Below, one piece after another: positions 1 through 11,385 of a stretch of DNA of 64,000 bases (the first letter of the stretch is position 1; each line of letters starts with the position of its first letter). Below the pieces are notes generated by a model. That model was not told the origin of the DNA, searched no databases, and saw only the letters and a program-made list of their open reading frames with translations. Position numbers and translations under genes: made by a program. Origin of the DNA: Paramarasmius palmivorus (Eukaryota > Basidiomycota > Agaricomycetes > Agaricales > Marasmiaceae). The stretch lies in assembly GCA_037176845.1 (NCBI GenBank), contig JAYKXP010000031.1:124001-188000 (forward strand), read 5' to 3'.

Positions 1-640
1 TATGAGAATAAAAGTGTCGATACACACGTTTGTTCCAGATCATCCACCACGTTGTAGTTATGGGCCGATAGTGAGAGTAACCGATTGCGAGCAAACAGAT
101 TTCCGATGAAATGAAGCGATATGAGAGATCGAGGGGCGTTTGAATCGAAAAACAGCACGGGCAGCGGTACTGGAGATCGACACAAGATCGACACGGACAT
201 GATCAAACGACGACTTGGGACAGACGCCCGAAAACGTGAGGAATGACGTGGCATGTTTACATAAGCATTTTTGTACATGTTAGGATTTTGGCCAGATATC
301 GAGTTACACAAAAGAGCCAAACCTAAAGGCCTAAAGGTTCAACGTTCAGCAATCAGCGTCTTTGCTCTTTGACTCTCAACACGAAAACTTCTTCCTAGCA
401 ATTTGTGCCTCACTATGCCTGCGAGATGTCCGCCGATCAGTCAGGCAACAACGAAGATACACTTCCCAATCAGCAGCCGACCTTTACACCCCAGCATCCA
501 CATCAACCAGACCATCTGCACCCCATCCCGATCTTCATGCAATTCCCAGGAACCAGTGCAGCCGAACCTTAACCCTAGTCTGTTGGCATGGAGCCTTGTA
601 ACGGAAGCTGTGACTGACGTGACCACTGTTACACGTTCTC
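1..640. other. Gene-less leader of the window
   Basis: I see no gene here. Open frames at 362-663 overlap in several frames and have no paralog or domain, so they look like chance frames. Confidence 0.5.
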
Positions 641-1126
641 TTTTCAACCAATGTCCGAATTGACAACTGCGCTTTGCCGTTCCCCACAACCATCGTTCCA
701 CTCTTTCAACGCCAAATACGACAACTCTCGCCCAAGATGCCTCGACTCAAAACCGAAACGATGCTTCATGAGACGAAACTCGGAAGAGAAGAACCACGGC
801 ACGCAACGAAACATGAAAAGGCAACCGGTCGATGTGTAGGAGAGAAGGAGAAGGTCTAGGTCGTTGGCGTTTGGAGATGAAACTAGGAGACGAGGAGAAC
901 TTTAGACGAAACGATCGATAAAGCAGGCCTAGTCGTACGCTGGGGAATAACTCAACACGCACAACGAAACGATGAAACCATCGACACCCTAAATGAAACG
1001 CCACTCAAATCCAATCATACACGCTCTCAGTCTGGTCCTCTTGACCGTGGGGGTATATAAACCTCCCTCCGTCTATCTTCTACCTCACCAATTCGCTTTT
1101 CTCTCGAGTCTTCTCCACCTATTAAC
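641..1126 (+). repeat. Duplicated promoter-proximal block of the CDQYGGC genes (copy 1)
   Basis: This stretch resembles 4853-5292 and 9823-10223, each of which lies directly upstream of a plus-strand CDQYGGC gene. Shared words include GCCGTTCCCCACAAC near the left edge and CTTGACCGTG near the gene. It is the 5' part of unit I. A frame on the minus strand (747-1004) lies inside it but is not conserved between copies. Confidence 0.7.
1054..1060 (+). promoter_or_regulatory. TATA box of the first CDQYGGC gene
   Basis: TATATAA lies 67 bases before the start codon. The same box is at the same place in copy 2 (5236-5242) and is deleted in copy 3. Confidence 0.7.
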
Positions 1127-1724
1127 ATGAAGGTGCTCCCTTACCCCTCCCTTCCCCACACACGCTAACAGCACCCCGCGTAGCTCATCACTCTCATAAG
1201 CCTCACCTTTTACGCACTCTCCGTATCAGGAGCTGCACTCAACACGAAGAGGTCGGATTCGGATGTCTACGGTGGAGATGACTCTACCTCGGTGCGTTAT
1301 CATTCATCTATTTCTTCCTTGAACGCCAGCTAATCGATCTGTTTACTGTTAGTGTGACCAATACGGTGAATGCGAAACCTACACCCCTCCTCCTACAAAC
1401 GACTGTGATCAATACGGCGGCTGTGACGCACCTTCCCCTGCCGACGACTGTGACCAGTACGGTGGATGCGACGCCCCTGCTCCTCCTCCTACAGAAAACT
1501 GCGACGAATACGGTTTCTGCACGCCTCCGGAGAAACGTTGTGAAGAATACGGCGGATGCGATAACGACACTCCTCCTCCGCCTACCTGCGAACAATACGG
1601 CGGCTGCGACACTCCTCCCCCTGCCGATGGCTGCGACCAATACGGCGGCTGCGACATCAACACCCCGCCCCCACCTCCTCCTTCCGAGTGCGATCAATAC
1701 GGCGGGTGTGAGGAGAGCTATTAG
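1127..1724 (+). CDS. Secreted CDQYGGC-repeat protein, intact (copy A1)
   Basis: Three exons at 1127-1132, 1184-1291 and 1353-1724 give 161 residues. The first exon is only ATG AAG, followed by a GT-AG intron; all six family members have or had this layout. Residues 1-20 form a signal peptide (ALSVSGAA before the mature part) and a KR pair follows at about 25-26, a possible Kex2-type site. The mature part has eight units of the form C-D/E-x-Y-G-x-C separated by Pro/Thr-rich linkers, so 16 paired cysteines, with many Asp, Gln, Tyr and Gly. Even cysteine number and secretion suggest disulphide-linked loops at the cell surface; that is inference. I recognise no known domain. A tRNA-Asp-like element starts 121 bases after the stop and a membrane protein gene follows. 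The antisense frames across this gene are shadows of the repeat. Confidence 0.85.
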
Positions 1725-1845
1725 TCTCCTTCTCGGGTTTTGTGGTTCCGTGCTCAATGGGCTTCCCAATCCTGTTCATGTTGTATTCTAATCTTAATTT
1801 CAATACCCTGATCGATGAATCCGCTGCGTGAACACTAAGACAGCA

Positions 1846-1941
1846 TCCCTGGTAGTATATCGGTTAGTACACGCGCCTGTCATAGGAGGTTTAAAAGTAA
1901 TAATTGCGCGCGAAAGCTGGGTTCGACTCCCAGCCAGGGAG
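1846..1941 (+). tRNA. tRNA-Asp(GTC)-like gene with intron, canonical
   Basis: The acceptor stem TCCCTGG pairs fully with CCAGGGA, the T arm is CTGGG-TTCGACT-CCCAG, and a perfect B box (GGTTCGACTCC) is present. The anticodon stem is CGCGC/GCGCG and the anticodon GTC is at 1879-1881. A 24-base intron starts after A37, the standard place for nuclear tRNA introns. TTTT and then TTTTTT follow about 25-35 bases downstream. It lies 121 bases after the first CDQYGGC gene on the same strand. Confidence 0.75.
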
Positions 1942-2604
1942 CCTTGGTGCTACGGAATGTTGAACTTTTACTTTTTTGGGGTCTCTGTGTGATCGCAATA
2001 GATCAGGACGGACGTTGGAAACACGAGGGTTATGTTACTTAATTGATCGTTTATGCTATTACATTCTTGGACGACTGTCATTTCTTGAGCGTTTTGGGAA
2101 CTCCGAGTCCGACCCATAAGTTCTATATGTCATGTCATCGTGATAGTCACACGGTTGCGTTTCTTGTCGACAACTATCATCACGACTCCCTTGGCTACTA
2201 TCTCATTGATATCAGGCGACCGTATACTGATAAAAGAACGGAGGTGCAAACCTTTCAGACCTTCCTCCCCGCAATCAAAGCACAAAGCATAGATTTGTGA
2301 CCCATCTTTTTGCCCTTTCATTGATTCGCATTGACAGTAAAAACTGTACATGACAATTTTTCTTCTCGCTGCATCCTGGTTCCGTAGATCAAGACCTCCG
2401 TTGATGGTCTAAACACAGATCACTATTCGATTCCATCCAACTTGATGATCATCTCCAATATGTCACGATCCGTGACCAGAAGAATGAATCACCTCAGTCG
2501 ACAGGTAACGATCAGATGGGGTATCTGAATAAAATCGCCAGCGAAGGGGCTACCTCAGTACTGTTCGGTCCCTTCCCATATCGCGACCCTAGTCAGCCGC
2601 AAAA

Positions 2605-3797
2605 ATGCGATGGTTGTCTGTAATATGGTGAGTGTCGTTCCACGTATGCGTTGAGACGTCGGCGTTCAACTGTTTTTTCAGTATAGCTGTGGTATCGTCA
2701 TGGGGTCTTAACGTAACTATCGATAGTGTCGATCCTACTACGGCTGAGCTGGAGGATGGAACTATTCGTCTTCATATTACATGGCGTGCAGATGGAGATG
2801 GCTCTTTTCAATTTGCATTGAAGAAACCTGGTGTCGATGATTTCCCAATCGCGTCCGCGTCGGCTATTGATTCAAAAAGTCCCGCGTCGGACTTCAAATT
2901 CGAGTCTGTATCCCCGGGGTATGTGTCCATTACAGGGAACGATCCGTTGCTCATAATACTTGTTTAGGAATTACTCTTTGGTTGCGTGGAATGTTGATGC
3001 GTGCGTTCTTTGGGCAGTTTATCGTTATTAGATCGTCATTACATCACTTGGGTAGCTCAAACAATGGCGTAACTTTCGCGACATTCTCTGCCGTAATTGA
3101 GGCGAGGAACCCCACTACCTCGCTGTCAGTGTCTACGACGTAAGTCAATCCCATTTCTGTAATCACAGCCACTAAATGCACGTGCAGACTCGTACATATA
3201 GTCAATGATTCACATCTGATAACAGATCTGACAACTATTTCCCCAAGCGCAATGTAACTGAATCCCATTCCCTTAGTTGAGATTACAAACGCTCAAAGCA
3301 CACGCAGATCCGATTCCACAACACCACAACCAACGTAAATGAATCACATTCCCTAAATTGCAACCGCTAAAAACACACACAGAGCCACGTCAGCTGCTCC
3401 CCAAATTCCAGCCGCTGAAGGCACACCCAGATCCAAACCCACACGTTCACTCATCATCGGCGTCATTACTGGCCCCATCTGCTTCACTGCATTAGTCCTC
3501 ATCATCGGCATATACCTTTTTCGAAAGCGACGTAAATCAAAGAACCGGACCGTTTCCCGTCCATTCAATGCACAATGTGTTCCTAAACATCCCCGTAAAC
3601 TCGAATCCACTGAGCCCGCAGAAAACACAGATGATGACAATCCCACTGTTACTGTCGCCGAAGCAATTAGGTCCCCACCTCGAATACGAAGACACAATGA
3701 CAGTGGGTGGAGACCAGGGCCGCCTCCCTCGGAGGTAGATAGCGGTAGCGGGAGTAATGTGTTGGATCTTCCACCGGAATACGAGTATGCATTGTGA
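2605..3797 (+). CDS. Single-pass membrane protein with mini-exon stalk (copy B1)
   Basis: Seven exons (2605-2627, 2682-2918, 2968-3000, 3056-3139, 3188-3253, 3308-3334, 3383-3797) give 294 residues with no frame break. A short signal peptide (MRWLSVI...) leads to an ectodomain of about 120 residues (VTIDSVDPTTAEL ... SNNGVTF). A Ser/Thr/Pro-rich stalk, a membrane helix (SLIIGVITGPICFTALVLII), a basic stop (FRKRRKSKNR) and a cytoplasmic tail ending DLPPEYEYAL follow. The tail has a PPxY motif (PPEY). I recognise no Pfam family for the ectodomain. If exon 1 is not spliced, TGA follows at codon 9, so the first intron is needed here. The stalk is coded by mini-exons, but this copy has only two separate ones, and the last exon has absorbed the 3' end of an intron whose donor was lost. 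Confidence 0.75.
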
Positions 3798-4720
3798 TGG
3801 AATCAGGAGAGGATTTTGACTGGAAGTAAGCCGGGTAGCTAGATCGGGTAAACACGATACCGAGCCCTAGTATCACTCGCTAGCATATTACCAATCCATT
3901 GGGCGGTAGATGTTACACGTCAACAATGTACTTATAGTCAAATTGGGGGTTCACCAGCGTCACAATCTCAAAATCAATACCGTAGAAATCCATCTCTAGC
4001 TAAGAGTCGAGCCCAGGCTTCACATGATAGATATGTTCATGGCAGTCGCGTGTATGAATCCGTACACCACGAGGAAGTGCTCATCTGATGTAAATAAGAC
4101 CTCTGATCGGCTTGCAAACATTCATGTCGAACTCTTCATGGCAGGCGTACGTAGTAAATACTACCAGGGAATGCGTTGATAAGCGTTTGAGGTATTGATA
4201 TTGACGTCAAGACGGATACAAGAACAACAACTGACCCAATATCCCAATCACACGAGGTAAGGAGAGATGGGACGAGGAACTAGAAGGTGAAGGATCCGTG
4301 TCGTGTTATGATGCTCGAGATTTCTTGATTTCAACTCTTCAGAATGAAGAATCCTCCACTATGTAATGTTAGAGGACAGGAAAGCGTGTGTACATTTCTG
4401 AGGACAACTCTGAAAAAGAGCGCACACATCGACTCGGACTATAATCCTGCGGAAGAAAATGAAAGACATTGAGATTCTCGCTATTCTTCCTTGGGTTTAC
4501 GCGCGGTTGCCGTACGAAATGCGGTTGTACCCACACCAACTCAGACTTTGATAGCCGGATTGAATAGACCGAACTAGTGACTTGAAAAAAATCGATTCGG
4601 TTGTAGGAGTTCTTTTGATTTCAACAAGTGTGTCCACTAAGAAGTGTGTTTGGGGTTACTGTAATATTCCGGTGTTTTAATAATACAATAGAATAAAGAT
4701 TAAAGAGAGATCACGGGTAT
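3798..4720. other. Gene-less spacer with a tRNA-like 5' half
   Basis: About 3930-4260 is duplicated at 9416-9760 (shared GACCTCTGATCGGCTT). At 4137-4170, minus strand, it contains only the 5' half of a tRNA-like element (TCCCTGGTAGTATTTACTAC...). I see no gene. Confidence 0.5.
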
Positions 4721-4812
4721 CTCCCTGGCTGGGAGTCGAACCAAGCTTCGTGCGTCATCTCCACCATTGTATGACAGGCGCGTGTACTAACGGATATACA
4801 TACTAGCAGGGA
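4721..4812 (-). pseudogene. tRNA-Asp(GTC)-like, decayed
   Basis: The GTC anticodon and intron position are kept. The 5' acceptor strand is TCCCTGC, the D loop has extra bases, and the T stem has a mismatch (CTTGG against CCCAG). No T-run is close downstream. Confidence 0.6.
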
Positions 4813-4852
4813 GCCAGCCTCGGCAATGTGACATGTTGTTTGAGGCGTGGGA

Positions 4853-5292
4853 GACGTTGACGACTGCGCTTTGCCGTTCCCCACAACATCGATTCACTCT
4901 TTTTTCAATGTCACTCAACGCTGGCCTTGGCTCGAAAACCGAAACAACGCTCTCATGGGAAAAGACTAGGAGGAGAAGAACCACCAATTGTAACAAGACC
5001 CCTTCTTGAAACGCAACAGGTCGATATGCAGGAGAGAAGGTCTACGCGTTGGTGGTTGGAGATGAAACCAGGGGACGAGGTCATCAGATGAAACGATGAA
5101 ATGGCGACTGGATCGATATGGAAGGTCTCGTCGTGGGTGGATTGAACACCCATGAGAAGTTCAGCACCCCGAAACGGACCATCCACTCAAAACCAACCTT
5201 CCACCCTTTCAATGTCTCGTTCTCGACCGTGAGGGTATATAAACCTCCATCCATCCATCTTTGACCTCATCACCACCACCTCTCTTTCCAAT
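4853..5292 (+). repeat. Duplicated promoter-proximal block of the CDQYGGC genes (copy 2)
   Basis: This is the counterpart of 641-1126, with TATATAA at 5236-5242. Confidence 0.65.
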
Positions 5293-5908
5293 ATGAAGGT
5301 ACGTCCTACTCCGCCTCCCTTCCGCACAAACGCTAACAATGCCCCACGTAGCTCCTCACCCTCATCACTGTGACCGCTTACGCTCTCTCCGTATCGGGTG
5401 CTGTTCTCAAAATTAGAAGTTCGGAGTCAGATGTATACGATGGAGATGACTCTACCTCGGTGCGTTTCATTCAGCTATCTCCCTTGAGCATCGGCTAATC
5501 GAGCTGTTTACTGTTAGTGTGACCGATACGGTGGATGCGATACCTACAGCCCTCCTGCTACAAACTCCTATGATCAATACGGCGGCTGTAGCACACCTCC
5601 CCTGCCGATAGCTGCAACCAGTACTGCGGCTGTGACACTTATACTCCCCACCTACCGACAACTGCGATGAATATGGTTCATGCCCGCCTCTGGAGAAACG
5701 TTGTGATGACTCCCCACCACCGCCTCCCGCTTGCGACCAGTACGGCGGCTGTGACACCTCTTCTACTCCTACTCGTGATCAGTATGGTGGATGTGCGACC
5801 TCCAGCCCTCATCCTGCAAACGACTGCCATCAGTATGGAGGCTGCAACATCAATACCCCATCTCCTTCTGAGCGCGATCAATACGGGGGATCCGAGGAGA
5901 GTTATTAG
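5293..5908 (+). pseudogene. CDQYGGC-repeat gene, frameshifted (copy A2)
   Basis: Exon layout matches A1: 5293-5298, 5352-5459, then 5518 onward. The signal peptide and KIRSSESDVY region are intact. The third exon has two frame changes near 5600-5660, so the repeat units are spread over different frames. Several unit cysteines have changed (to Tyr, Arg or Ser). Promoter and first exons look sound, so a short secreted peptide could still be made; that is inference. Confidence 0.75.
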
Positions 5909-6014
5909 TCTCCGTCTCGGGGTTTTCAATGGGCTTCCTGCTGTATACTGTATCCCTAATCTTAATCTAAATACCCTAATTCATAGATCTTGTTGCGTGA
6001 ACAAAAAGGCAGCA

Positions 6015-6110
6015 TCCCTGGTAGTATATCGGTTAGTACACGCGCCTGTCATAGGAGGTTTCGAAGTGAGAATTGCGCGCGAAAGCTGCGTTTGACTCCC
6101 AGCCAGGGAG
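6015..6110 (+). pseudogene. tRNA-Asp(GTC)-like with damaged T arm
   Basis: It has the same 96-base length, intron position and GTC anticodon (6048-6050) as the element at 1846. The T stem is CTGCG against CCCAG and the B box has TTTGACT, which should weaken it. It lies 106 bases after pseudogene A2. Confidence 0.65.
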
Positions 6111-6775
6111 ATGAATAAGTACAATGTAACTTTTTGCACGGCCTTCGGAAACACAGCAATCCAAGTTCGTTAATCTTGGACTTGTGAGATAGGGTATGTA
6201 CTGACAGCGACTTTAGGCAGTCAGGGTGGCATGCTCAGGGATGAGGATATAGTATTCGGATCGTAATTGACCGTTTACGCTACCACATTCTTAGACAACT
6301 GTTGTTTCTTGAACGTTTTGGTAACTCTAACCCATAAATTCTATATGGCACCTCACCTTGATAGCGACACGGTCGTGTTTCTTCACGATACCCATCATCA
6401 CGAGTCCCTTGGCTACTACCACACAGGTATCAGGCAACTGTATACTGATGCAACCCTTTTTTTAGGCCTTTCTCCCCGCAATCAAAGCACAGAATTGTGT
6501 CCCATCTTTTTTTGCATTTTCATTGACTCGCATTGACAGTAAAAACTCTACATGGCAACTTTTTTGGTTCTCGCTGCATCCTGGTACCGTAGATCAAAAC
6601 CTATGCTGATGGTCGCAGATCACTACTCGATTCCATCCAGCTCAATGATCATCTTCCAATATGTCACGATCTGTAGCCAGACGAACGAATCACCTCAGTC
6701 GACAGGTGGAGTATCTGAATAAAGTCGCCAGCGAAGGGGCGACTAACCCATATCACAACCCTCGCCAGCTGCAAA

Positions 6776-8000
6776 ATGCGATGGTTTTCTTTATTATGGT
6801 GCGTGCCCATTTTTCACGTATGCGTTGAAACGTCGGCGTTCAACGGTTCCTTCAGTATAGCTGTGCTGTCGTCATGGGGTCTCAAGGTAACTATCGATAA
6901 TGTCGATCCTACTTCGGCTGAGCTGGAGAATGGAAGCATTTGGCTCCGTATTACATGGCGTGCAGACAGCCGTGACACCTCGTTTAGATTCGCATTGAAG
7001 AAACCTGGTGTTGATGATTTCCCAATCGCATTCATGAAGCCTATTGATTCCACAAGTTCCGCGTTGGGCTTCGAATTCGAGTCTGTATCCCCGGGGTATG
7101 TGTCCATTACAGGGAACTGTCCATTGCTCATAATACTTGTTTAGGAACTACTCTTTGGTTGCGTGGAGTAATGATGTGTGCGTTCTTTAGGCAGACTATC
7201 ACTACTAGACCGTCATTATATCACTTGGATAGCTCAAACAATGGCGTGACTCTCGGTACATTCTCTGCTATGATTGAGGCGAGGAATCCCTCTATCTCGC
7301 TGACTACCTCAGAACCAACGTAAGTCAATCCCATTTCTGTAATCACAGCCGCTAAATGCATGTGCAGATCTGTATTCGATGATCCGATAACTAGCTCCCC
7401 AAACCCAACGTAAATGAATTTCATTCGCTCATTTAAGATTACAAACGCAGAAAGTCTACGCAGATCTAACTCCAATATTCCGATACCAGAACCAACGTAA
7501 ACAAATCACATTCCTTGAATTACAACCACTGAAGACTACACAGATCCACATCCAATAATCCAATATCTAACCCCCAAGAATCAACGTGAGTCAATCCCAT
7601 TTCTTGAATCACGACCGCTAAACCCACACCCAGATCCAAACCCAACCATTCACTCATCATCGGCGCCATTGTTGGACCCGTCTTCTTCATTGCATCAATC
7701 GTCGTCGTGGGCGTATACTCCCTTAGAAAACGACGTGAATCAATGGACCGAACCGTTTTGCGTCCATTCGATGCGCCATGTGTTGCTAAAACTCATCGTA
7801 AAATCCAATTAAATGAGCTCCCACAAAACACAAATGATGACAGTACCGCCGTTGCTGTCACCGAAGCAATTAGGTCTCCACCTCGCACACGAAGACACAA
7901 TGACAGTGGGTGGAGACCAGGACCGCCTCCCTCGGAGGTTGATAGTGGTAACGGGCGTAATGTATTGGATCTTCCACCGGAATACGAGCATGCATTGTGA
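6776..8000 (+). CDS. Single-pass membrane protein with mini-exon stalk (copy B2)
   Basis: Eight exons (6776-6798, 6856-7095, 7145-7177, 7233-7319, 7368-7409, 7464-7496, 7544-7585, 7634-8000) give 288 residues in one frame. The order is signal peptide, ectodomain like B1 (VTIDNVDPTSAEL ... GNYSLVAW ... SNNGVTL), stalk, membrane helix (SLIIGAIVGPVFFIA) and tail ending LPPEYEHAL with PPEY. Three mini-exons of 42, 33 and 42 bases code stalk pieces such as SNSNIPIPEP. All stalk introns are in phase 2, so mini-exons can be added or dropped without changing the frame. Exon 1 could also be read without splicing, because the frame stays open in this copy. Confidence 0.78.
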
Positions 8001-8325
8001 TGGGATCAGGGAATATAAAGCAGATGTCTTGAATCATCATACAATCCCAGATATCAATACACCTTTGACCAACTCGGAAGATAGTGACTAATCACAACAA
8101 CCTGAGTTACTGTTACACACTTTCATCCCGAAGGAGATAAAGTACATCGCGAGTTACAGCAAGGAGTTGTAGCGCGACAGAAAAAGCCCTTGCGAGTCGA
8201 TGAAAGTCAGATGAAGTGTACTATATACAACAACGTAGGCCAGACCCCCTGAGGATACAAAAACATTTCCTAAGCTTCCTGGCTGCGAATCGAACACAAA
8301 AACTATGGTTATCAAACGAGTATAT

Positions 8326-8410
8326 CTCCCTGGCTGGGAGTCGAACCCAGATTTTGCGTCTGCGAGGTTGTACTCATAACCTATGATAAGTGTCGCTATT
8401 CTTCCAGGGA
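8326..8410 (-). pseudogene. tRNA-like relic, D arm lost
   Basis: Acceptor and T arm are intact (CTGGGTTCGACTCCCAG). The D arm and anticodon stem are rebuilt beyond recognition and no GTC is in a loop. Confidence 0.55.
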
Positions 8411-8600
8411 TTCCTGGTTGACCGACTACTGAAGCCGTTGTCTCAATCGATGTCCATCGTATCCGATAACCTGTGGCGATAGAAGGCCATGTGCATCAGA
8501 GAACCCAGGACATTAAGGAACACCCCGAAAAAGGGAGTAGCGGCTGTTATATTCGACCGATTCTTCGTCATTTGGATATAGGAATCCATATTTGTACACA

Positions 8601-8700
8601 CTCCTGATGGGACAGAAATCGAACCCAGCTGTCGCGCCTATGACTCTATCACCTATCAACGCATGATGGACGCATGTATTGACCCATATACTACCAGGGA
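8601..8700 (-). pseudogene. tRNA-like relic, anticodon changed to ATC
   Basis: The 5' half TCCCTGGTAGTATATGGGTC is clear and the loop reads CCATCA in place of CTGTCA. The T arm and 3' acceptor have several changes. Confidence 0.5.
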
Positions 8701-9043
8701 TTGATTGTTGGAGCATCTTTCATTCTGACCTCGAATTCGTCTCCTCCGTCGTACTGCAATTGCGCTACCTGGCATTGGATTCTTGAAATATCAAGGGCCA
8801 CTTGAAACGAGAGTGACTATCGATTATCAGTTTAAGCCGAACACATTGGGAGTGGAGTTGAAAAGAACTATTTCCTCAGCAGGAATAAAGCTCAGGTTTC
8901 GCGAGCCAATTCATGCTGACCAAGGAAATCTAGAGAATCGAGAAATAACTAACTCATTGAAGGATGATCAAGCTGCGTGTTTTAGGGGACAGTATACTGA
9001 GGACTCGGAAAAAAAAATGTTCAATCACTATACAATTTCTCAG

Positions 9044-9141
9044 CTCCCTGGCTGGGAATCGAACCCAGATTTCGCGCGTGCAAGCTTGTCGTTTTCCCAC
9101 CTCACAATATGCGCGTGTACTGACCAGTATACTATCGGGGA
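9044..9141 (-). pseudogene. tRNA-like relic, anticodon lost
   Basis: The 3' half and D arm are good, but the 5' acceptor is TCCCCGA and the anticodon loop reads ATATTG instead of CTGTCA. Confidence 0.5.
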
Positions 9142-9732
9142 TTGATGTTTTTCTGACTTGTAGAGCCGATATCTTGACTACTTCGTCCTCTCAAAGCCCA
9201 TCTGATAATCCGCGGCGATAGAAGGACATGACAATCAAAGAACCTCGGATATTAAGGAACATTTTCTAAAAGAACCACTAGTGACTCGTAGGAGAACCCG
9301 TGAGGGAACGGGAATGGTTAATCCTACGTGCCCAATGGGTGACAAAAAACAGACAGTCAAGTGAATGAATTATCCCATAAGTTAGACCCCTGCGCAGTTG
9401 GAGTAAAAATATACTAGTTTTATATCTTTATGTATGAAACCGTACGCCATAAGGGAGTACTCATTTGTTGTGAATGAGACCTCTGATCGGCTTCTTATGC
9501 CCCGCTCATCTGTCCCGAACACGATAATAACCTCACTGTCGCACAGCCCGAAATGAAAAGGACGCCTGGCTCTGAGAGTTCAGCGTTATATATATAGCTC
9601 GAAATATTCACGTCGAACGCAGTAAACGGTATATTACCAGGGAATGCCTTGATAAGAGTGTGAGGTGTTAATATTGACGTCAAGGCGGATACAGGAACAA
9701 CAGCTGAATTAATATCCCAATCACACGATGGG

Positions 9733-9755
9733 ACTAACAGATATACTACCAGGGA
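9733..9755 (-). pseudogene. tRNA-like 5' half
   Basis: Only the acceptor strand and D arm (TCCCTGGTAGTATATCTGTT) remain, at the edge of a duplicated block. Confidence 0.55.
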
Positions 9756-9822
9756 GCCAGCTTTGGCAATGGTGACCCGTTGTTTGAGGCGTGGGAGAAA
9801 CCATTCCGTTGGGGTTTGGGTT

Positions 9823-10223
9823 ACGTTGACGACTTTTGCCGTTCCCCACAACATCGATCCACTCTTTCAATGCCACTCAACGCTGGCCTTGGCTCAAAAA
9901 CCTAAACAACGCTTTCATGGGACAAGACTAGGAGGAAAAGAACCACCAATTGCCACGACACCCCTTCATGGAACGCAACTGGTCGATGTGTAGGAGAGAA
10001 GGTCTATGAGATGAAACCAGGGGACGAGGACATCAGATGCAACGATGAAATGGCTACTTGATCGATATGGAAGGTCTTGTCGTCGGAAGGATTGAACACA
10101 CATGATGCCTTCGACACCCCAAAACGAAACACCCACTCAAAACCAACCTTCCACGCCTTCAATGTCTCCTTGACCGTGGGGGCTCCATCTATCTTTTACC
10201 TCATCACCACCTCTCTTTCCAAT
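9823..10223 (+). repeat. Duplicated promoter-proximal block (copy 3), TATA deleted
   Basis: This is the counterpart of 641-1126. Where copies 1 and 2 have TATATAAACC after GACCGTG(G/A)GGG, this copy runs directly into CTCCATCTATC, so the TATA box is missing (near 10180). Confidence 0.65.
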
Positions 10224-10785
10224 ATGAAGGTACGACCTACTCCGTCTGCCTTCCCCACAAACGCTAACAATGCCCCACGTAGCTCCTCACCCTCATGACT
10301 CTGACCGCTTACGCTCTCTCCATATCGGGTGCTGTTCTCAAGATGAAGAGGTCGGATTCGGATGTGTATGGTCTGATTCGGTGCGTTATCATCCATATAT
10401 CCTCAAACCGTCAGCTCATCGACATGTTTACTTGCAGTGTGATCAATACGACGTTTGCGATACCTACATCCCTCCTCCTACAAACGACTGTGACCAGTAC
10501 GGCGGCTGTGAGACACCTCCCCCTCCCAACGACTGCGACCAGTATGGTGGATGTGACGCCCCTGCTCTTCCTACCAACAGCTGCGACGAATACGGTTCTT
10601 GCCCGCCTCGAGAGAAACGTTGTGAAGAGTACGGGGGCTGCGATGAAGACACCCCACCCCCTTCTCCTCCACCTACCTGCGACCAATACGGCGGCTGCGA
10701 CACACCTCCTCCACCTCCTACCTGTGACCAGTACGGCAGCTGCGACACCGTCACTCCGCCCCCACCTACTCAGTGCCGGTCTTAG
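10224..10785 (+). CDS. CDQYGGC-repeat protein, possibly silenced (copy A3)
   Basis: Exons at 10224-10229, 10283 onward and 10438-10785 correspond to A1. The third exon is fully open and has seven C-x-x-Y-x-x-C units with Pro-rich linkers, ending in CRS. The end of exon 2 lacks 10 bases compared with A1, so the old donor (before GTGCG at 10381) would join the repeats out of frame. A donor GTGTAT a few codons earlier would restore the frame (ending SDSD then CDQYDVC). Together with the deleted TATA box this suggests a copy losing function, or one rescued by a shifted splice site. Confidence 0.6.
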
Positions 10786-10891
10786 GTTTCGTTGTTCCGT
10801 ATTTTATGGGCTTCCCGTTGTATATTGTATCCCCTAATCTTAATCTAAATACCCTGATCGATAAACCCACTGCGTGAACGATGAGACTGCA

Positions 10892-10986
10892 TCCCTGGTA
10901 GTATATCGGTCAGTACACGCGCCTGTCATTAGAGGTTTAGAGTGGGAATTGCGCGCCAAAGCTGGGTTCGACTCCCAGCCAGGGAG
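10892..10986 (+). tRNA. tRNA-Asp(GTC)-like gene with intron
   Basis: Acceptor and T arm are perfect, the anticodon GTC is at 10925-10927, the intron follows A37, and the 3' anticodon strand is GCGCGC. TTTT begins about 21 bases after the end. It lies 106 bases after CDQYGGC copy A3. Confidence 0.7.
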
Positions 10987-11293
10987 ATGGTATATCTTCG
11001 TGGCTTCTTTTGTTGTGGTCTTTTCTTTGAGTATAGACTTTGTAAACACGTGGGGTGGGTGTATTTCAACACTTAGACTGAGAACTTATCACATTAGTCC
11101 TCGGTCGAGTGATTCAAAGTGAAAGAAGAACGTAAGTTTAGTACACGAACATGTCCTGGAATTAAAAATGTTTGGAAATTTGAGGTATGAGCTTGACTTG
11201 ACGCGAAAGTACCCGTTTCCTTTCCTGTGGTTATTGTAGTCTCTTAATCTATGCGACGTGTGATAACTTATCCAAGTGGACTGACGGTAAGCA

Positions 11294-11385
11294 TCCCTGG
11301 TAGTATATCAGTTAAACACGCGCCTATCACGGGAAAACAATAACTGAACGCGCGCGAAAACTGGGTTCGACTCCCAGCCAGGGGG
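11294..11385 (+). pseudogene. tRNA-like copy with ATC anticodon
   Basis: The loop reads CTATCA, placing ATC at 11326-11328 (GTC with the first base changed). The T arm and B box are perfect, the 3' acceptor is CCAGGGG, the D arm is disturbed. TTTT follows about 19 bases downstream. Confidence 0.55.

Larger units (their letters stand above)
8001..9822. other. Spacer rich in tRNA-like relics
   Basis: I see no protein gene. Besides the elements listed separately there is a T-arm fragment at 8274-8299 (minus), a 5' half near 9621-9644 (minus), and the block 9416-9760 that repeats 3930-4260. Confidence 0.5.

Noticed and set aside
1308..1769. Antisense reading frames across the CDQYGGC genes (also 5678-5929, 10411-10754, 33295-34101)
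   Set aside because: They come from the periodic codon pattern of the real repeat on the other strand, have no start context, signal peptide or conservation, and vanish when the sense repeat breaks.
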